Shown: positions 10,137 through 23,205 of the stretch, in pieces
Position numbering within the stretch: the stretch's first letter is position 1
How the letters are laid out: each line of letters begins with the position of its first letter
Program-made: the position numbers and the translations under genes
Notes under the pieces: generated by a model
What the model was told of the DNA's origin: nothing
The model's database searches: none
The model's input: only the letters and a program-made list of their open reading frames with translations
Assembly: GCA_027422505.1 (NCBI GenBank)
Contig: JAPQWV010000017.1
Span: forward strand, 16,617,501 to 16,681,500
Length of the DNA: 64,000 nucleotides
From: Craterostigma plantagineum
Lineage: Eukaryota; Streptophyta; Magnoliopsida; Lamiales; Linderniaceae
Direction: 5' to 3'

Positions 10137-11687
10137 ATGTGTGGTTTTTTCTCTTTTTTGTTGGTTGTATTGAAAGAATCCGTAGTTATCGTCAATGTCG
10201 ACCTTTTCAGAAACGAATCGGTGTTAAAATTAAGAACCGGCGCACCTCTTGCGTCGATTGATCCATCCAGGGTCACTCAAATCTCTTGGACTCCCAGGTT
10301 TTCCTTTTTTTTTGTTATTTAAAAAAATTTGGGTTTAGGTTAGAAATTTCGAATTATTGATTCACTTCATATGATTACGAAGATTTGCTTTCTTTTTTTT
10401 TTTTTATTGGATTCGTCAGGGCCTTTTTGTATAATGGATTCTTAACCAATGAGGAGTGTGATCATCTCATTGCTTTGGTTAGCTTAGCTTATTCAGTTTC
10501 CTTCTGAAACTATGGATTCATTTCTTAGTGATTGATGCGATAAGACGAATGGCAATAAGGGTGGTTTCCGTTTCTTTAGGCTAGAGATAAGCTGGAGAAA
10601 TCAATGGTGGCTGACAATGACTCTGGAAAGAGCATAGAGAGCACCGTCCGTACAAGTTCTGGCATGTTTCTTAGCAAGGGTCAGGTTAGTTAGTTAAATC
10701 CCTTTGCATCGAAAAACAAGGATTCTTCCGTTTCTGTGGAAGTTTGATTACATATGATACGAGTAGAGGAATTGTTCGGTTATGATCTTTTGTTTGTTGA
10801 AGGATAAAATAGTTTCCCGTATCGAGGAGAAAATTGCAGCATGGACGTTTCTCCCGTCAGGTATATATATCGATGCAATGACCAAAAGCTTCTCCTAGTT
10901 TCTTGATTCAAAAGCTAAACCGACCTTTAATTTGTTGTCTTGTCTTTCCTTCTAGAAAATGGAGAGGCTATGCAGATTTTACGGTACGAACTTGGTCAGA
11001 AGTATGAGCCACACTTCGATTATTTCCATGACAAGGCCAATCAAGAACTTGGAGGTCATCGTGTTGCCACCGTTCTCATGTACTTATCGAATGTCGAAAA
11101 GGGTGGTGAGACAGTCTTTCCTAACTCAGAGGTAAAACAGTTATTACTTACTACCCGAAAAATGTCTGAAATATTCATATTTGGGCAATTTGACTTTGAT
11201 CTTGTTGTTTAGATGAAAGACAAGCAACAAAAAGGTGAGGACTGGTCTGACTGTGCTAAAGGCGGCTACGCAGGTAAACATGATTCTTGCCTTGCCCTTT
11301 AAGATGATGAAATTATTAATTGAGACAAAATTAGAGAATAGAAATGATTGTCAATTGGTATTAAGTATCTCTTTTACAGTGCAAACTAGGAAAGGCGATG
11401 CTCTGTTGTTCTTTAGCCTTCACCCCAATGCGACTACGGACCCTTCGAGCTTACATGGGAGCTGCCCAGTCATTAAAGGTGAGAAATGGTCAGCTACTAA
11501 GTGGATTCATGTAAGATCATTCGATACAATATCATCTTCGAGATCTACAAATGATTGCGTGGATGAGAATCCCAATTGCTCGGCTTGGGCTATGAGAGGA
11601 GAATGTGAGAAAAACCCTATTTACATGGTGGGCTCGGACGGTTCCTCGGGATATTGCAGGAAAAGCTGCAAAGTTTGCTCTTCTTAA
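10137..11687 (+). CDS. P4H: prolyl 4-hydroxylase with ShKT domain
   Basis: This is a plant prolyl 4-hydroxylase, an ER/Golgi 2-oxoglutarate and Fe(II) dioxygenase that hydroxylates proline in cell-wall glycoproteins such as extensins. Seven exons: 10137-10297, 10420-10477, 10580-10684, 10803-10860, 10956-11131, 11213-11273, 11380-11687; all introns are GT-AG and the exons total 309 codons with the stop. A hydrophobic N-terminus (residues 4-21) could be a signal anchor. The iron ligands are His147 and Asp149 (PHFDYFHD) and His232 (SLHGSCPV). Lys242 (GEKW) fits the 2-oxoglutarate contact. Residues 266-306 form a six-cysteine ShKT domain. The start is uncertain: ATG at 10076 is in another frame and cannot be joined by a normal intron, so I chose 10137. 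Catalytic parts are complete. Confidence 0.9.
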
Positions 11688-11943
11688 AACTTAGTTGGCT
11701 GTCTTTTTGGAGAGTGAAGAAAGCTTTTGCGTACGTTGTTTTGTGTTCAATTCTATTTTTTGTTAGTAGTTCTCAACTCACTAAATGTGATTGTGGTGAT
11801 GGTAAATTGTAAGGATCTCTTGCCATGTAGAGACCGTTGCCATGGAATTGGATGAATGTCTGAATCCCACAAAAGATATTGCAGGAGATAGATATCTACA
11901 TGTATGTGTAATATTGGGTGGTTTTTATTATATAGAAACATAA
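11688..11943. other. 3' flank of the P4H gene
   Basis: This AT-rich region follows the stop codon and presumably holds the 3' UTR and polyadenylation signals. No other gene is visible. The TAA at 11941-11943 is the left copy of the MITE target duplication. Confidence 0.5.
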
Positions 11944-12499
11944 GTGTATCTCCAACCCACTCATAAAAATACAGCTAAATTTACATAATAATACAGTTGT
12001 TACAGTGATTTACTCCAACCTATATAATCTCTATTTTCTACACTAATTTTACTCCAATCCTAACAATATTTTTACACTAAAAATCAAAGTCCTATATATT
12101 ACTCTCATACTTATAACTTTATATTATAATAATTAAATAGTCAATATATTACAATTATTAATATTTAAAAATTAAATAAATATAAAATTGGCATATTATC
12201 TAATTATAATTTTATTAAATTGAAAGGAAATTATCACTAAATAATATAGAAAATATGTAATTTTTATTATTATAAGAAATATCAAATATTTTAAATATAA
12301 AATAAAATATATTTTATTAAATAAAATATAAATAAATGGAACTACAACTCTATTTTTGTGTTGGAAATTTTGTGTACTCCAGAACTAGAATTTTCCTACT
12401 AATCAACACAATATAATGTCAAATATAAAGTTCCGTTGGAGTAAAGACGTACTCTATTTTCTTGTTTTACACAAAATTGAAGTCCCGTTGGAGATGCCC
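11944..12499. mobile_element. MITE, PIF/Harbinger (Tourist)-like
   Basis: The left end is GTGTATCTCCAACCCAC and the right end, reversed, is GGGCATCTCCAACGGGAC, so the termini are inverted repeats with a few mismatches. Both sides are flanked by TAA (11941-11943 and 12500-12502), the 3-bp target typical of PIF/Harbinger. The 556-bp interior is very AT-rich and non-coding. Confidence 0.75.
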
Positions 12500-12904
12500 T
12501 AAGAGACGCCAAATGAAAGCAGTTGCAATAGAAGTTAAGAATTATTCTAACCCTAAATGAGAAATTGAACCTCAAACGGGCAAGCAAACTTTCCAACATG
12601 GGAGACATAGCATCACCAACGAGTACTTTATTTTTGTTAAAACACAAAAATAGAGAACGTTTCTACTATAATGAGACTCTATATTTAACACTAATACTGC
12701 TTTGATGAACAGTTATATACTAGTGTAAGTACACACAAATTTAACACTAAAATTTAACAAGTTGGATTATAAACTGAATGCTCTTTTCAGTATGTGTAAA
12801 AACACCGTATTGTGTAATTTTTAATTGTTGATTCGATTATCTCCATACCAATAATGTTCTTAGCTGCACCTAAATCTTTCTATCTCAAATTCACCATTCA
12901 GTAA

Positions 12905-13345
12905 GGCCGTCAACTGGCGAATTTCTACAAGATTTTTAGCAGCAATGAGTGTCATCAACATATAACAATGGATAAATGAACGAACTGTCATTTAACTTCC
13001 TAAAGTAAACACAACTATCATACTTGCTCCTAGAGAAACCATGACCCAACATGAAAGAATCAAACCGTTTATACCACTGTCTTGGAGACTGCTTTTATCC
13101 GTATAACGATTTCTTCAACAAACAAACTCGGTCTTCCTTTCCTTTAACTATGAAGCCTTCAAGTTGCTTCATATAAATTTGTTCATCTAAATTGCCATGT
13201 AAGAACGCCGTCTTGATATCAAGCTGTTCTAACTCCAAATCATACATGGCAACGAATGCAAACTTACACGAATAGAGCTATATCTAACGACAAGTGATAA
13301 TACATCATTAAAATTAACACCTTATACTTGACTATAGGTATGTCA
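12905..13345 (-). pseudogene. isolated copia reverse transcriptase fragment
   Basis: No long ORF survives here, but the minus-strand translation is clear when frames are followed piecewise. GVNFNDVLSLVVRYSSIRVS is followed by YDLELEQLDIKTAFLHGNL, then an IYMKQLEGF block, KSLYG-stop-KQSPRQWYKRF and finally YPLLYVDD. These are the consecutive landmarks of a copia reverse transcriptase, including the YVDD catalytic motif. There is at least one stop (after SLYG) and one frameshift (before AFVAMYD). No LTRs are seen nearby, so it is an orphan relic. Confidence 0.85.
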
Positions 13346-14208
13346 CTGATTCGATTTTATGAAAAATATTGAGGAGTATGTTAATAAGATATTTAATGTC
13401 GCTAATTGGAGACAAAATAGCTATAAAAATTAAAGTACAGTTTTTTTGGAAACCATAATTACTCAAGTGCATTTATCAGGAGTCGAAGAGCTAAAGATAA
13501 ATTATCAGGAGTCGAAGAGCTAAAGATAAAGATATATGCGGGATAAACCTCTCTCATCAAGAAGAGATAAACCACAAAAATAAAAAATAAAAAAAGTAAA
13601 AACGCATAATCAAAGTCAAACGAAAAAAATAACACTAAAATGTTTATACAAAACAACCAAAGAACTATTGAGCAATCTTACGAAAATATGGATGATATAT
13701 CAATAAAATTATCGACAACGATGAAAATGAATAAAACAAAACAGTAAAGGTCCAAAGAATATTGTCTAACTTCTCCGTTGAATTAGTGGGGTCCATGGAA
13801 ACCCATGTAGCTCCGCCTCTGAAAGGAAATATAAACCCAAAAACTATGTTGGTCATATACGAATAATTGCATCTTTAACAAGAAATTTCATTGCATAATA
13901 AATTTATAAATGGGTGCCGTTTCTTGCTTACGTCTTTCTCACATGACTTCATTTGTTGGCTGGTGAAAAATCGAGAGACGAGATGAAGAAAACTATTTAT
14001 GAAAACTAAAGTGTAGTCTGATCTAATAATCACAATTTCCTGTGCGTTGGGTGTTACAGATTAGATCTGTGTTCATCTTTTCGCTTTGTAATCCTTGGGA
14101 GTATTTAACATGCGAGTTTTTTTTTTTTTCAACTTACTCTTGAGTTTTTGTTTTTTGAAGTGTATTGTCGTTTCACTTGATGATTGCAGTTGATGTTTGT
14201 GCAGAAAG
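13346..14208. other. intergenic region upstream of the SIN3-like gene
   Basis: This AT-rich spacer contains a perfect 29-base tandem duplication (ATTTATCAGGAGTCGAAGAG at 13469 and ATTATCAGGAGTCGAAGAGC at about 13499). The last 200 bases probably hold the promoter and a 5' leader intron of the SIN3-like gene, since TGTGCAG just before the start codon resembles a splice acceptor. No coding gene was recognised. Confidence 0.45.
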
Positions 14209-17200
14209 ATGAAGCGATTGCGAGATGAGGCGTACGTAAACCCTCAATTGAAGCGTCCATTTGGCTCTTCTTCTCGCGGAGACTCGTAGGCTACTTTCTG
14301 TTAGCTTCAATTTATCTAATGCTTAAGTTTCTGTACATCTGCTATCTGTTTTGTACTTAGCGATTTCTTGCCTTTCCAGTGTTGAGTTGTTTTTTTTTGA
14401 AAAAAAAAATTAATGTATCGCTATATTTTATTTTTTCTAAGATAGTGAATATATGGAGTGGATTTTATTGGCAGTTTCTGAAACGAATTGAATTGGAGAA
14501 TTGAGTCCTAATTTGTGTCTTGATTATGTTGGCTGATTTACACGGCGGGCGTAAGATGGAGCCAGAAAGAGAAAGATTAGATTCAGTTGATTTGTTGAGG
14601 TTTGGGGATTTGAAAAAAAAAAAGTAATCTTGACGTCTGAATTACAGTCGTTTATTAACTTTCTTTTGTTAAATCTGCGAAGTGGTGTTAAATCTGTGAA
14701 ATTGTGTTGAGGGCCTGTGCTTGCATTTGGGATCTTTTGCATCTAACAAAAAACTCATTATATTCTTTGGAAATGGCAAAGTAAGGAATCAAGAATGAGC
14801 TATAATAACTCAGTACATCTGATGTTGGGTTAATGTGTGATTTTAATCTTACTCTGAATCTGAAGGGTGACGTTTGTATTGATAAAGGTACGGACCATTG
14901 CATCTTCCTTCAGGCAGTGGAGGTGGCGGCAATGCTAATGCAAACATCGCTGGAACTAGTGGCACTGGTGCAGGTGTTGCTGTTGGTAGTACTCAAAAAC
15001 TTACTACCAATGATGCATTGAGTTATCTAAAGCAAGTCAAGGACATGTTTCAAGATCAAAGGGAGAAGTACGATAGGTTCCTAGATGTAATGAAAGCTTT
15101 TAAGGGTCAAAGGTAATGAATGGATCTATCCTGGAAGGTTGATGTGTTTTTGTAGAGAAATCGAGGCAAGACTTATATGTGTTTTTTCTTTTTTTTTCTT
15201 TCAGAATTGATACGGCTGGCGTAATAGCAAGGGTGCAGGATTTGTTTAAGGGACACCCTAATTTGATTCTTGGGTTTAACACGTTTTTGCCAAAAGGCTA
15301 TGAGATTACACTCACTGATGAGGAAGCTGCACCACAGAAGAGAACAGTTGAGTTTGAAGAGGCCATCAGTTTTGTCAACAAAATCAAGGTAAACCCTGTC
15401 TTCGATTTATGTGATGGTACGAGGTTTAAGTGCAGAATTGACTTGGCTTGGTTCTTGTGCAGGAACGCTTTCAAAATGATGACCACATTTATAAATCTTT
15501 TCTCGATATCTTGAATATGTACCGAAAGGAACACAAAGGTATCACAGAGGTCTACCAAGAGGTATGCCTCTCCTCTAAAGTCTGAATTCAATTCTCGTCA
15601 CATCTAAAATGCCTTAATTTTCTTTTAGGTTGCTACGCTTTTTGATGATCATCCTGATCTTCTCAATGAGTTCACCAGATTCTTGCCCGATACATCTGGT
15701 TCAGTTTCAGCTCCTCATGCTTCTTATGGCCATCAATCTACGTCTCGTTATGATGACAGAAGCTCTGCTTTCCCCACTGTTCGGCAGTCTTACTTAGAAA
15801 AGGTTTTTTTTGGGGGTTACATAGCAACTTGTGACGTCATCTTCATTTTCAAATTTTTTAACATTGCATGGTTTTGTAATATTTTGAGCAGCGGCCACGA
15901 AAAGACAGCAAAGTTGAACTCAGCGGAGAACGAGATCTTAGTGTGGAGCATCCTGACATAGATGATGATAAAACAGCTGTTAAGTTGCACAAGGAGCATA
16001 AGAAACATATGGAAATTAGATATAAGAAGAACCGTGAAACCGGAGACAGAGATCATGACTGTGAGAGGAGGAAATTTGCTCTTAAAGTCGAGGATTTTGG
16101 GGGTAACTCGAATATCTATGACGATAAAGATGCAATGAAAAGTGAGTTATTTGCGTCCAATCGGTCCATGTTTTCTTGCTGTTTACTGTAATAAATTGTT
16201 ACTGTTTTTCTAGTTTTCTTACTAGGCAGTTGGAAAATCGTCCGTATATATGACTGTGCCTGGATCAATCAAGTTTTTTGTGTTATGGTCACTGTTCATG
16301 ACCTGCACAAAAAGTTATCCTCATTTCAATTTTATGTGCTGCTTTGCTCTACACTTCACCCCTTTCTTACATCTATCTTCTGTTTTCTGTTGTCAGGCAT
16401 GTACGCTCATGAGTTCACTTTCTGTGAGAAGGTGAAAGAGAGACTAAGAAATTCAGATGATTATCAGGCCTTTTTAAAATGCCTTCACATTTACAGCACA
16501 GAAATTATTACCAGAAAGGAGTTGCAAAATCTAGTAAGATGTTACCAGTTTTTAATAACATAACAAGGAAAACAGTTATGTCAGATATCGGCGTTACGGA
16601 CGGTTGTTCGGAGCTTTACTCACTTGGACACATCCATTTATTTCTGTCTGACTTTCACGAGTTTCCAGTTGGTGTACATTACGCTGCATTTCAATTACAG
16701 ATTTTATGTGTAGTATGTCTTCCCAAAGTGCACCGTTTTTCTCCCTTAACACTAACATGTTCATTTTTTTTATATATATAGTTTTATTAATTTTGTTTAC
16801 AAAATTTTCCATGTTTCCATCTCTTTATCCAAATTCTTATACGAGAAGAATGTCAGGTTGCCGATTTGCTTGGAAAGTTCCCAGATCTTATGGAAGGATT
16901 CAATGAATTTTTTGAACGTTGTGAGCGAATTGGTAAGCACTGATTTACACTTCTTTGTTCGATTCTATTTCTTGTTCTTGCTAAATTATTGCATATATTT
17001 TTCAGATGGATTCTTGGCAGGTGTTATGGGAAAAAGTAAGTAATTGTCACACTTTACGTCATCTTTAAACTGTAAGGTTGAATGTAGATCCTTTTATTAA
17101 ATATCTCGTTGTCTAATTTTTCAAATCTTGTATGTTAATTGCAGAAACCTTATGGAGTGAAGGAAATTCTTCTAAACCCTCTAGAGTTACAGATAAAGAG

Positions 17201-20200
17201 AAGGAACAAAAGCGAGAAATGGAAGGTGGGAATGAGAAGGATAGGCATAATACCAAGTACTGGGGGAAATCCGTTCAGGAGCTCGATCTTTCTGATTGTC
17301 AGCGTTGCACTCCGAGCTATCGTCTTCTTCCTGATGACGTGGGTGATTGTTTTACTCAAACATTGATAAGATTAACATAAATAATTAAATTGATATTTAC
17401 AAACCTGCTTTTTGCAGTATCCAATTTCCACAGCAAGTCATAGATCAGAGCTTGGGGCCGAAGTTTTAAATGACCATTGGGTGTCTGTGACTTCTGGTAG
17501 TGAGGATTACTCATTCAAACACATGCGTAGAAACCAATATGAAGAAAGCTTGTTTAGATGTGAAGATGATAGGTAAGGAATTTTTTCTTTCTGGTTCATC
17601 TCACTCATTGTAAAATTAGTTGATGTTGATGACCAGTCATTCTCTGTTTTCGTTTAATATATGCTTATGGCAGTTTGTGATCTACTACCCCAATTGGCAA
17701 CATAGAAGTAGGATAAGAAATGTGAATTATATATGAACTGATTGAATTTACTTTTATATGAGATAGTTAATATTAGGTCATCAATTATTTTGTTGACAAC
17801 TCGTAAAATGTCTAACTACTTTTCTGTTGCTATGTTACCAATGCTTTAGGTTTGAGCTAGATATGTTGCTGGAGTCTGTTGGTTCAACTGTCAAGCGAGC
17901 AGACGACCTTTTAAACAGTCTTAATAGCAATACACTCAATCATGACAGTCCTACACGAATTGATGAGCAGTTCACAGGTATGACATGGATTTGGATTGTG
18001 GGTTAACAATATAATATTGTTGCAATTGATTTCGATTCCGCATTTACCTCTATAATTACTATAAAAGCTCTTTTGGTTGCTGATGGGTTAGTTTTCCTTA
18101 TTCCATGCAGCACTCAACATAAGATGCATTGAAAGGCTATATGGTGACCATGGTCTTGATGTGATTGACATCTTGCGGAAAAATCCATCTCTTGCTTTGC
18201 CTGTTATCATAAGCCGTCTTAAGCAGAAACAAGAAGAATGGACCAGATGTCGTTTGGACTTTAACAAAGTTTGGGCTGAAATATATGCGAAGAATCATTA
18301 TAAATCCCTGGACCATCGTAGCTTCTATTTCAAGCAGCAAGATTCGAAGAATCTGAGCACAAAATGTAAGTTGAAAAGAATTTCTTGTTATTATCATTTT
18401 TAAATGTGTATTGGATCATGTGCTATTTATGTAGGAGATATTTGGCTTTTTGATTGATCGGACACCCTGAAAAGTATTGACCTCTATTTAATAATATTTC
18501 AGCAACTTATTTAATTGATTACTCTTGAGTTCGACCATATAGATTTTAGTTCATTCTTCCAATTAAAAGCTTGATTGGTTTGCGTCCTTCTCTTATGTTG
18601 GCTACCTTCCTTATGATCTGTCACTGAGTAATGGACATTACATGCCATTTTATTGCTTGTTTCAGTTTTTCGTTTCCGATTTTTCTGTGATTTTATGAGC
18701 AGCCTTAGTGATGGAGATCAGAGATATCAAGGAAAATAAGCTGAAAGAGGACGATCGGCTTCTGGGTATTGCTGCAGGGAATAGACATTCCATTGTACCA
18801 AACATGGAATTTGAGTATTCTAATAATGACATTCACGAGGATGTCTACAAGATTATCAGATACTCGTGTGAGGAGCTCTGCTCTGCTAAAGAACAATTGA
18901 ACAAAGTATTGAGATTCTGGACCACTTTTCTCGAGCCCATGCTTGGTGTAAATTCTCGAGTGCATTGCTTGGAGACATCTGAGGAAGATGGTGTATCTAA
19001 GCGGCAAAGCATGAGGAATGCTGCCGATGCCATTACAGAGAGTGAAGGCCGCCCTAATGCCGATGATGCTGCTACAAATTTGAATCAGTTGAAGTCTCAT
19101 ACATGCAATGGTGATTCTAATGCACCACCTCAATGCGGGCATTTAAACAAGACTGGTTTTGTAAATGTTGATGCTTCTGCTAATGATGGGTTAGCTTTTG
19201 CATCTGGTGAAGGTATCCCCAGCTCTGACATAGCTGCTGCTTCGGTACACGATACTTCTCATGGTAAGTTTGATGATTTCCTTTTTGGATGACTGAGAAT
19301 ATAATCACATTATCTAGTGTTGATGCTTTGTCATTGTAATCACACGAAAGTATCATGAAATTACAGGCGCTGGTGCAAATCCTGCAGATGATATCCGTTC
19401 TTCTGTGGTATGGATCTGTAATTTTGGCTTGATCTATTGTTTCTTCTCTCTTATTTTCCTTTAATAAGCTTCCATGAGCGTGTTCTCAAATAATTCTTTT
19501 TATTTATTTGCCTTGCCCAATATCATCATATTTTTAATTGTTTTTCACTTTTTTCCGTTACTTTATTGTGTGTACTACTTATTTGTTTGTCCATGTGCGT
19601 CTTGGATTCTCCCTCCACTCTCTCTTTTGTGATGTATGCCTGTTGTGTATGTAATATGATACTATGCTGGCCATTCATATTTTTCTCAACAGGGTGGGGA
19701 GACATCAAAGACAAATCAATTGACTAACGTAGATTTTGTCGGCGGCTCAATGATTCCACGACACGAGTTTCCTGCTGATCCTAGTGGGAACGAGAAAGAA
19801 GAGGGTGAGCTGTCTCCGAATGGTGATTTTGAAGAAAACTTTGGCTTGGATCAAGCCATAACTCTGCCCGACGAGAAAAATCATAACAATGAAGCAACTG
19901 AGGCTGAAATAGCTAGTCAGGAAGAGAACCTTGCAGATAGGGTCGTTGCAAATAATGTAGATGCTGATGATGAAGACAGTGAAAACGTTTCTGATGCTGT
20001 AGAAGATGTCTCCGTGAGTGGATCTACTGATGAAGGCTCTCATGAAGAGCAAGAGGAAGATGGAGAGCATGATGAGCTTGCTGGTAAAGGAGAGAGTGAA
20101 GGTGAGGCTGAGAACGCTAGTGAAGCTCACTATAATGGAGGAGACAGTGCTTTATTGCCATCATCAGAACGATTTTCTCTTACATGTAAGCCTCTAACAA

Positions 20201-21004
20201 AGCACGTAGATTCCATACGTGCAGTTGAAGACAAAGAGGGTTCGCGTGTATTCTATGGAAATGACACATCTTACGTGCTCTTTAGGTTGCATCAGGTAAG
20301 CTAGTTATGTTGGTCCAGTGGTCCACGCTAAATGCTGGGAAAAAAAATTTGATATTGATCTTTTAATTCTCCATTGTTTTTTCATACACCAGGCTCTGTA
20401 TGAGAGACTGGTATCAGCTAAATTGAATTTAGCATCTACTGATTCAAAATGGAGAACCACAATGGATGCAAGTTCTGATCCCTATGAAAAGTAAATTTTA
20501 TGCTGCAATTTGTTTTTATTAACCTCTTACATTTCATTTGCTAGTTTTTGTCATTGAAACTTCTCTTGCAGGTTTATGAGTGCACTGTTTAGTTTGCTCG
20601 ATGGATCATCGGACAACACGAAATTCGAAGATGACTGTCGGTCATTGACTGGAAACCAGTCTTATGTGTTGTTCACTTTGGATAAGCTGATATACAAGTT
20701 GGTCAAGCAGGTATATTTTCCCCATTTCTCAGCACGCATCTTTCCTAATTTATCATAATTTTTTTTTATCTATTTACAGCTGCAAACTGTTTCAACTGAA
20801 GAGTTAGACCAGAAGCTGCTGCAGTTGTTTGATTACGAACGATCTAGGAATCCCGAGAAATTCGTTGATTCTGTTTATTACGAAAATGCCAATGTTCTTC
20901 TTCACGATGAGAACATATACAAGCTCGAATGTGTACGTATCACCTGAATCAACTCTTATTACTACAACCATTGCTTAGAAAATAGATGCTGAGATTTTTT
21001 TCCT

Positions 21005-21044
<40 letters not shown>

Positions 21045-21735
21045 ATGTACTTGTAGACATCTTCCCCTGCCCGCTTGTATGTCCAATTGATGGATGATGG
21101 AAACGAGAAGTCTGATGTTGTTGCAGTTTCTATAGATCCTAATTTCGCAGCCTATCTACACAAGGATTACCTCTCGGTTGTTCATGGAAAGAAAGAGCCC
21201 TCGGCAATTATGCTGAAAAGGTGTCTCGTCTCGAATAATACGCTCTTATGCTTTTAGTCTCTCTCAACTACTGCTGCTAAGATCTAAATAATATACATAA
21301 TTTCCCCGTCTTTTAACCATTGGCCGGCAAATTTGTACAGGAATATCCAGAAATTTGCAGATGTAGACGAGGCAACAGCTCTGCACATGGCTACAGAAAA
21401 TGCTCTAATCATGAATGGGTTAGAATGCAAAATGACTGCTGCATCGTCCAAGGTAGCCTCCATACGCACCGTCCTAAGCTTTTTCTTTTCTTGACGTAAA
21501 ACAGAGTACGTGTTGAATTTTATGCCTCAGTAGGCTTATTTAGATGTTACTTCTTAAATGTAACTTCTTCTTAAGCAGTTTGAAATGAAATTTCTCATGC
21601 CATGCGCAGATCTCCTACGTGCTTGACACTGAGGACTTCTTTATTCGTGTGGGGCGTAGAAGGGGTAGGTCAGCAACAAAATCCCATGCAAACGTGCAAA
21701 AGTTTCATCAGTTCTTGGCAGCTGCAATTGCCTAG
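14209..21735 (+). CDS. SNL: SIN3-like transcriptional co-repressor
   Basis: This is a SIN3 family scaffold that brings histone deacetylases to DNA-bound repressors in the nucleus. There are 22 exons: 14209-14285, 14888-15112, 15205-15388, 15463-15561, 15629-15802, 15892-16141, 16397-16533, 16857-16932, 17006-17035, 17145-17338, 17418-17572, 17850-17977, 18111-18365, 18703-19263, 19367-19407, 19693-20295, 20393-20490, 20572-20710, 20780-20932, 21057-21220, 21341-21452, 21610-21735. All introns are GT-AG and lengths sum to 3,981 bases, 1,326 residues, usual for plant SNLs. PAH1 is at about 63-135 ([17 protein letters not shown]), PAH2 at 149-220, PAH3 at 340-405 ([14 protein letters not shown]). 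The HDAC-interaction region starts near 464 ([19 protein letters not shown]). An acidic linker fills exon 16, and the Sin3 C-terminal domain occupies the last six exons. No break was found. Confidence 0.95.
21009..21041. repeat. (CT)n microsatellite in SIN3-like intron 19
   Basis: A CT run sits just upstream of the exon 20 acceptor (AG at 21055-21056). It forms an unusually long pyrimidine stretch ahead of that splice site. Confidence 0.9.
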
Positions 21736-22735
21736 CCTTCGTTCTCTTTTCATTCTTATACCTTGCGTACGGTAAATTTCTCTCTGGGCTTCCATAAATA
21801 TGATCGGGTAGGTTTTCATCGATCTGTTAAGAGAATTCCTCCACCTGTTTATTAAGATGTGTATGAGTTAAATAAAGCGACGACCAAGAACGAGGTTGGG
21901 ATAGGATCGTATCGATCATCTTTGTTGATTTAGTCTTCTATGAAGGGCGCACACACCTATTTGTGTACATAGGAGGGAGGATAATGTGCACCATTTACAG
22001 TGTTTATGCTTTTTATTGCTTGCTTTTTCTCTTCTTTTTTAATGTAAAAGAATTAATGGAGGACGATGATGATGGTATAGGCTTTCTTTCCATTTTAACT
22101 TGTGCTGAATTTTTTGTTTTCTCTGATGATGATTGTGTATATGAAGTTCGATTAAATCGATACACGGCATGCATGGACAGACTTAGTTTATTATTACCAG
22201 CGGTAAGATAGATACAATAAAGAATGAGTATATACGATTAGATCATTAGAGCACCATCAAGCTAAGATAAAACCAAATAATAAATTACGTTGATGGATAA
22301 ATTCGGAAAATCTGATCTCTTGTTTATCCAATTTTTTTGGAACACAAAGGGTCCAACGCTTATGAGTCCGTAAATTTATAGAATTACTATGAACTCTCTG
22401 TAGAGAAATTACCGCCATTGTTATAAAATATTTCTGTGTGAAAGATTGTGGTTTACTTCGTGATTAGAGCTCATTTGAACTTAATATTCAATGAATCTAA
22501 TATATTGGCAAAGCTGTAGAGTATGCTTGTCGCCGTGTATGGTATACGATGAGAGGAATTCTAATTTATTTTGAATATACGACGTATTATTTAGTGGTGG
22601 GTTATTTAATCAGATGATATATTTTCAATTATGTGTTAGTCATAGCTGAATTGCTGAAAGACTTCAAACATTTGATTTACTCGCATAACTAGATAATTTC
22701 ATTTCTTGTAATAAAGTGTGCCAAAATATTTAACG
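21736..22735. other. 3' flank of the SIN3-like gene
   Basis: The region runs from the SIN3-like stop codon to the copia-1 target duplication. It presumably contains the 3' UTR. A frame of 82 codons at 21963-22211 is unsupported. The segment from 22240 to 22400 has the AT-rich look of MITE debris, but I could not define ends. Confidence 0.45.
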
Positions 22736-22740
22736 ATAAG

Positions 22741-23205
22741 TATAAAAAACTGATTGAATTGAAAACAAGATTTAACGTCGTTCGGATCTTAATCAATCCT
22801 GCATCCACGATCAGAAGTTTGTAATCTTTTATTAACTATCACGGATTACAAAACCAAGAAAAAGAACATTTATCTTCTTGAATAGAAAAGCACTGAAAGT
22901 TACAGTGAGAAATATGAAAGATGATGAATCGAAGAAATGCTCTGTTAGATGATGTTGAATGGCACAACTCAACTGATTTATAAAACTCCCGCCAATTCCG
23001 TTTTAATCCTTCTTAAGTGAAATCGCCACCACCATCCACTATTCTATTAATTAGTTGCTAGCCTAATTAAAAACGCGCGTGCCTGTTCCTATAAACGCAT
23101 TCTTCGAGCTTGAACTTCCTTTCCCTCATTTTTAAACAGAAGTCTGAAGAACAGTCTGAAGCTCTTCTCCTTGATCAGCTTCTCCTTTTTCCTTTTGCTT
23201 CAATA
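22741..23205 (-). repeat. copia-1 3' LTR
   Basis: It matches the LTR at 35299-35761 with scattered differences over its length. Directly outside its minus-strand start lies GCGGGGCA, a short polypurine tract at about 23206-23213. Confidence 0.88.

Noticed and set aside
10135..10176. Intron in the P4H N-terminus (GTATGT donor, AAAG acceptor)
   Set aside because: It would be only 42 bases, too short for a plant intron, and joining it does not bring the upstream ATG into the enzyme frame.
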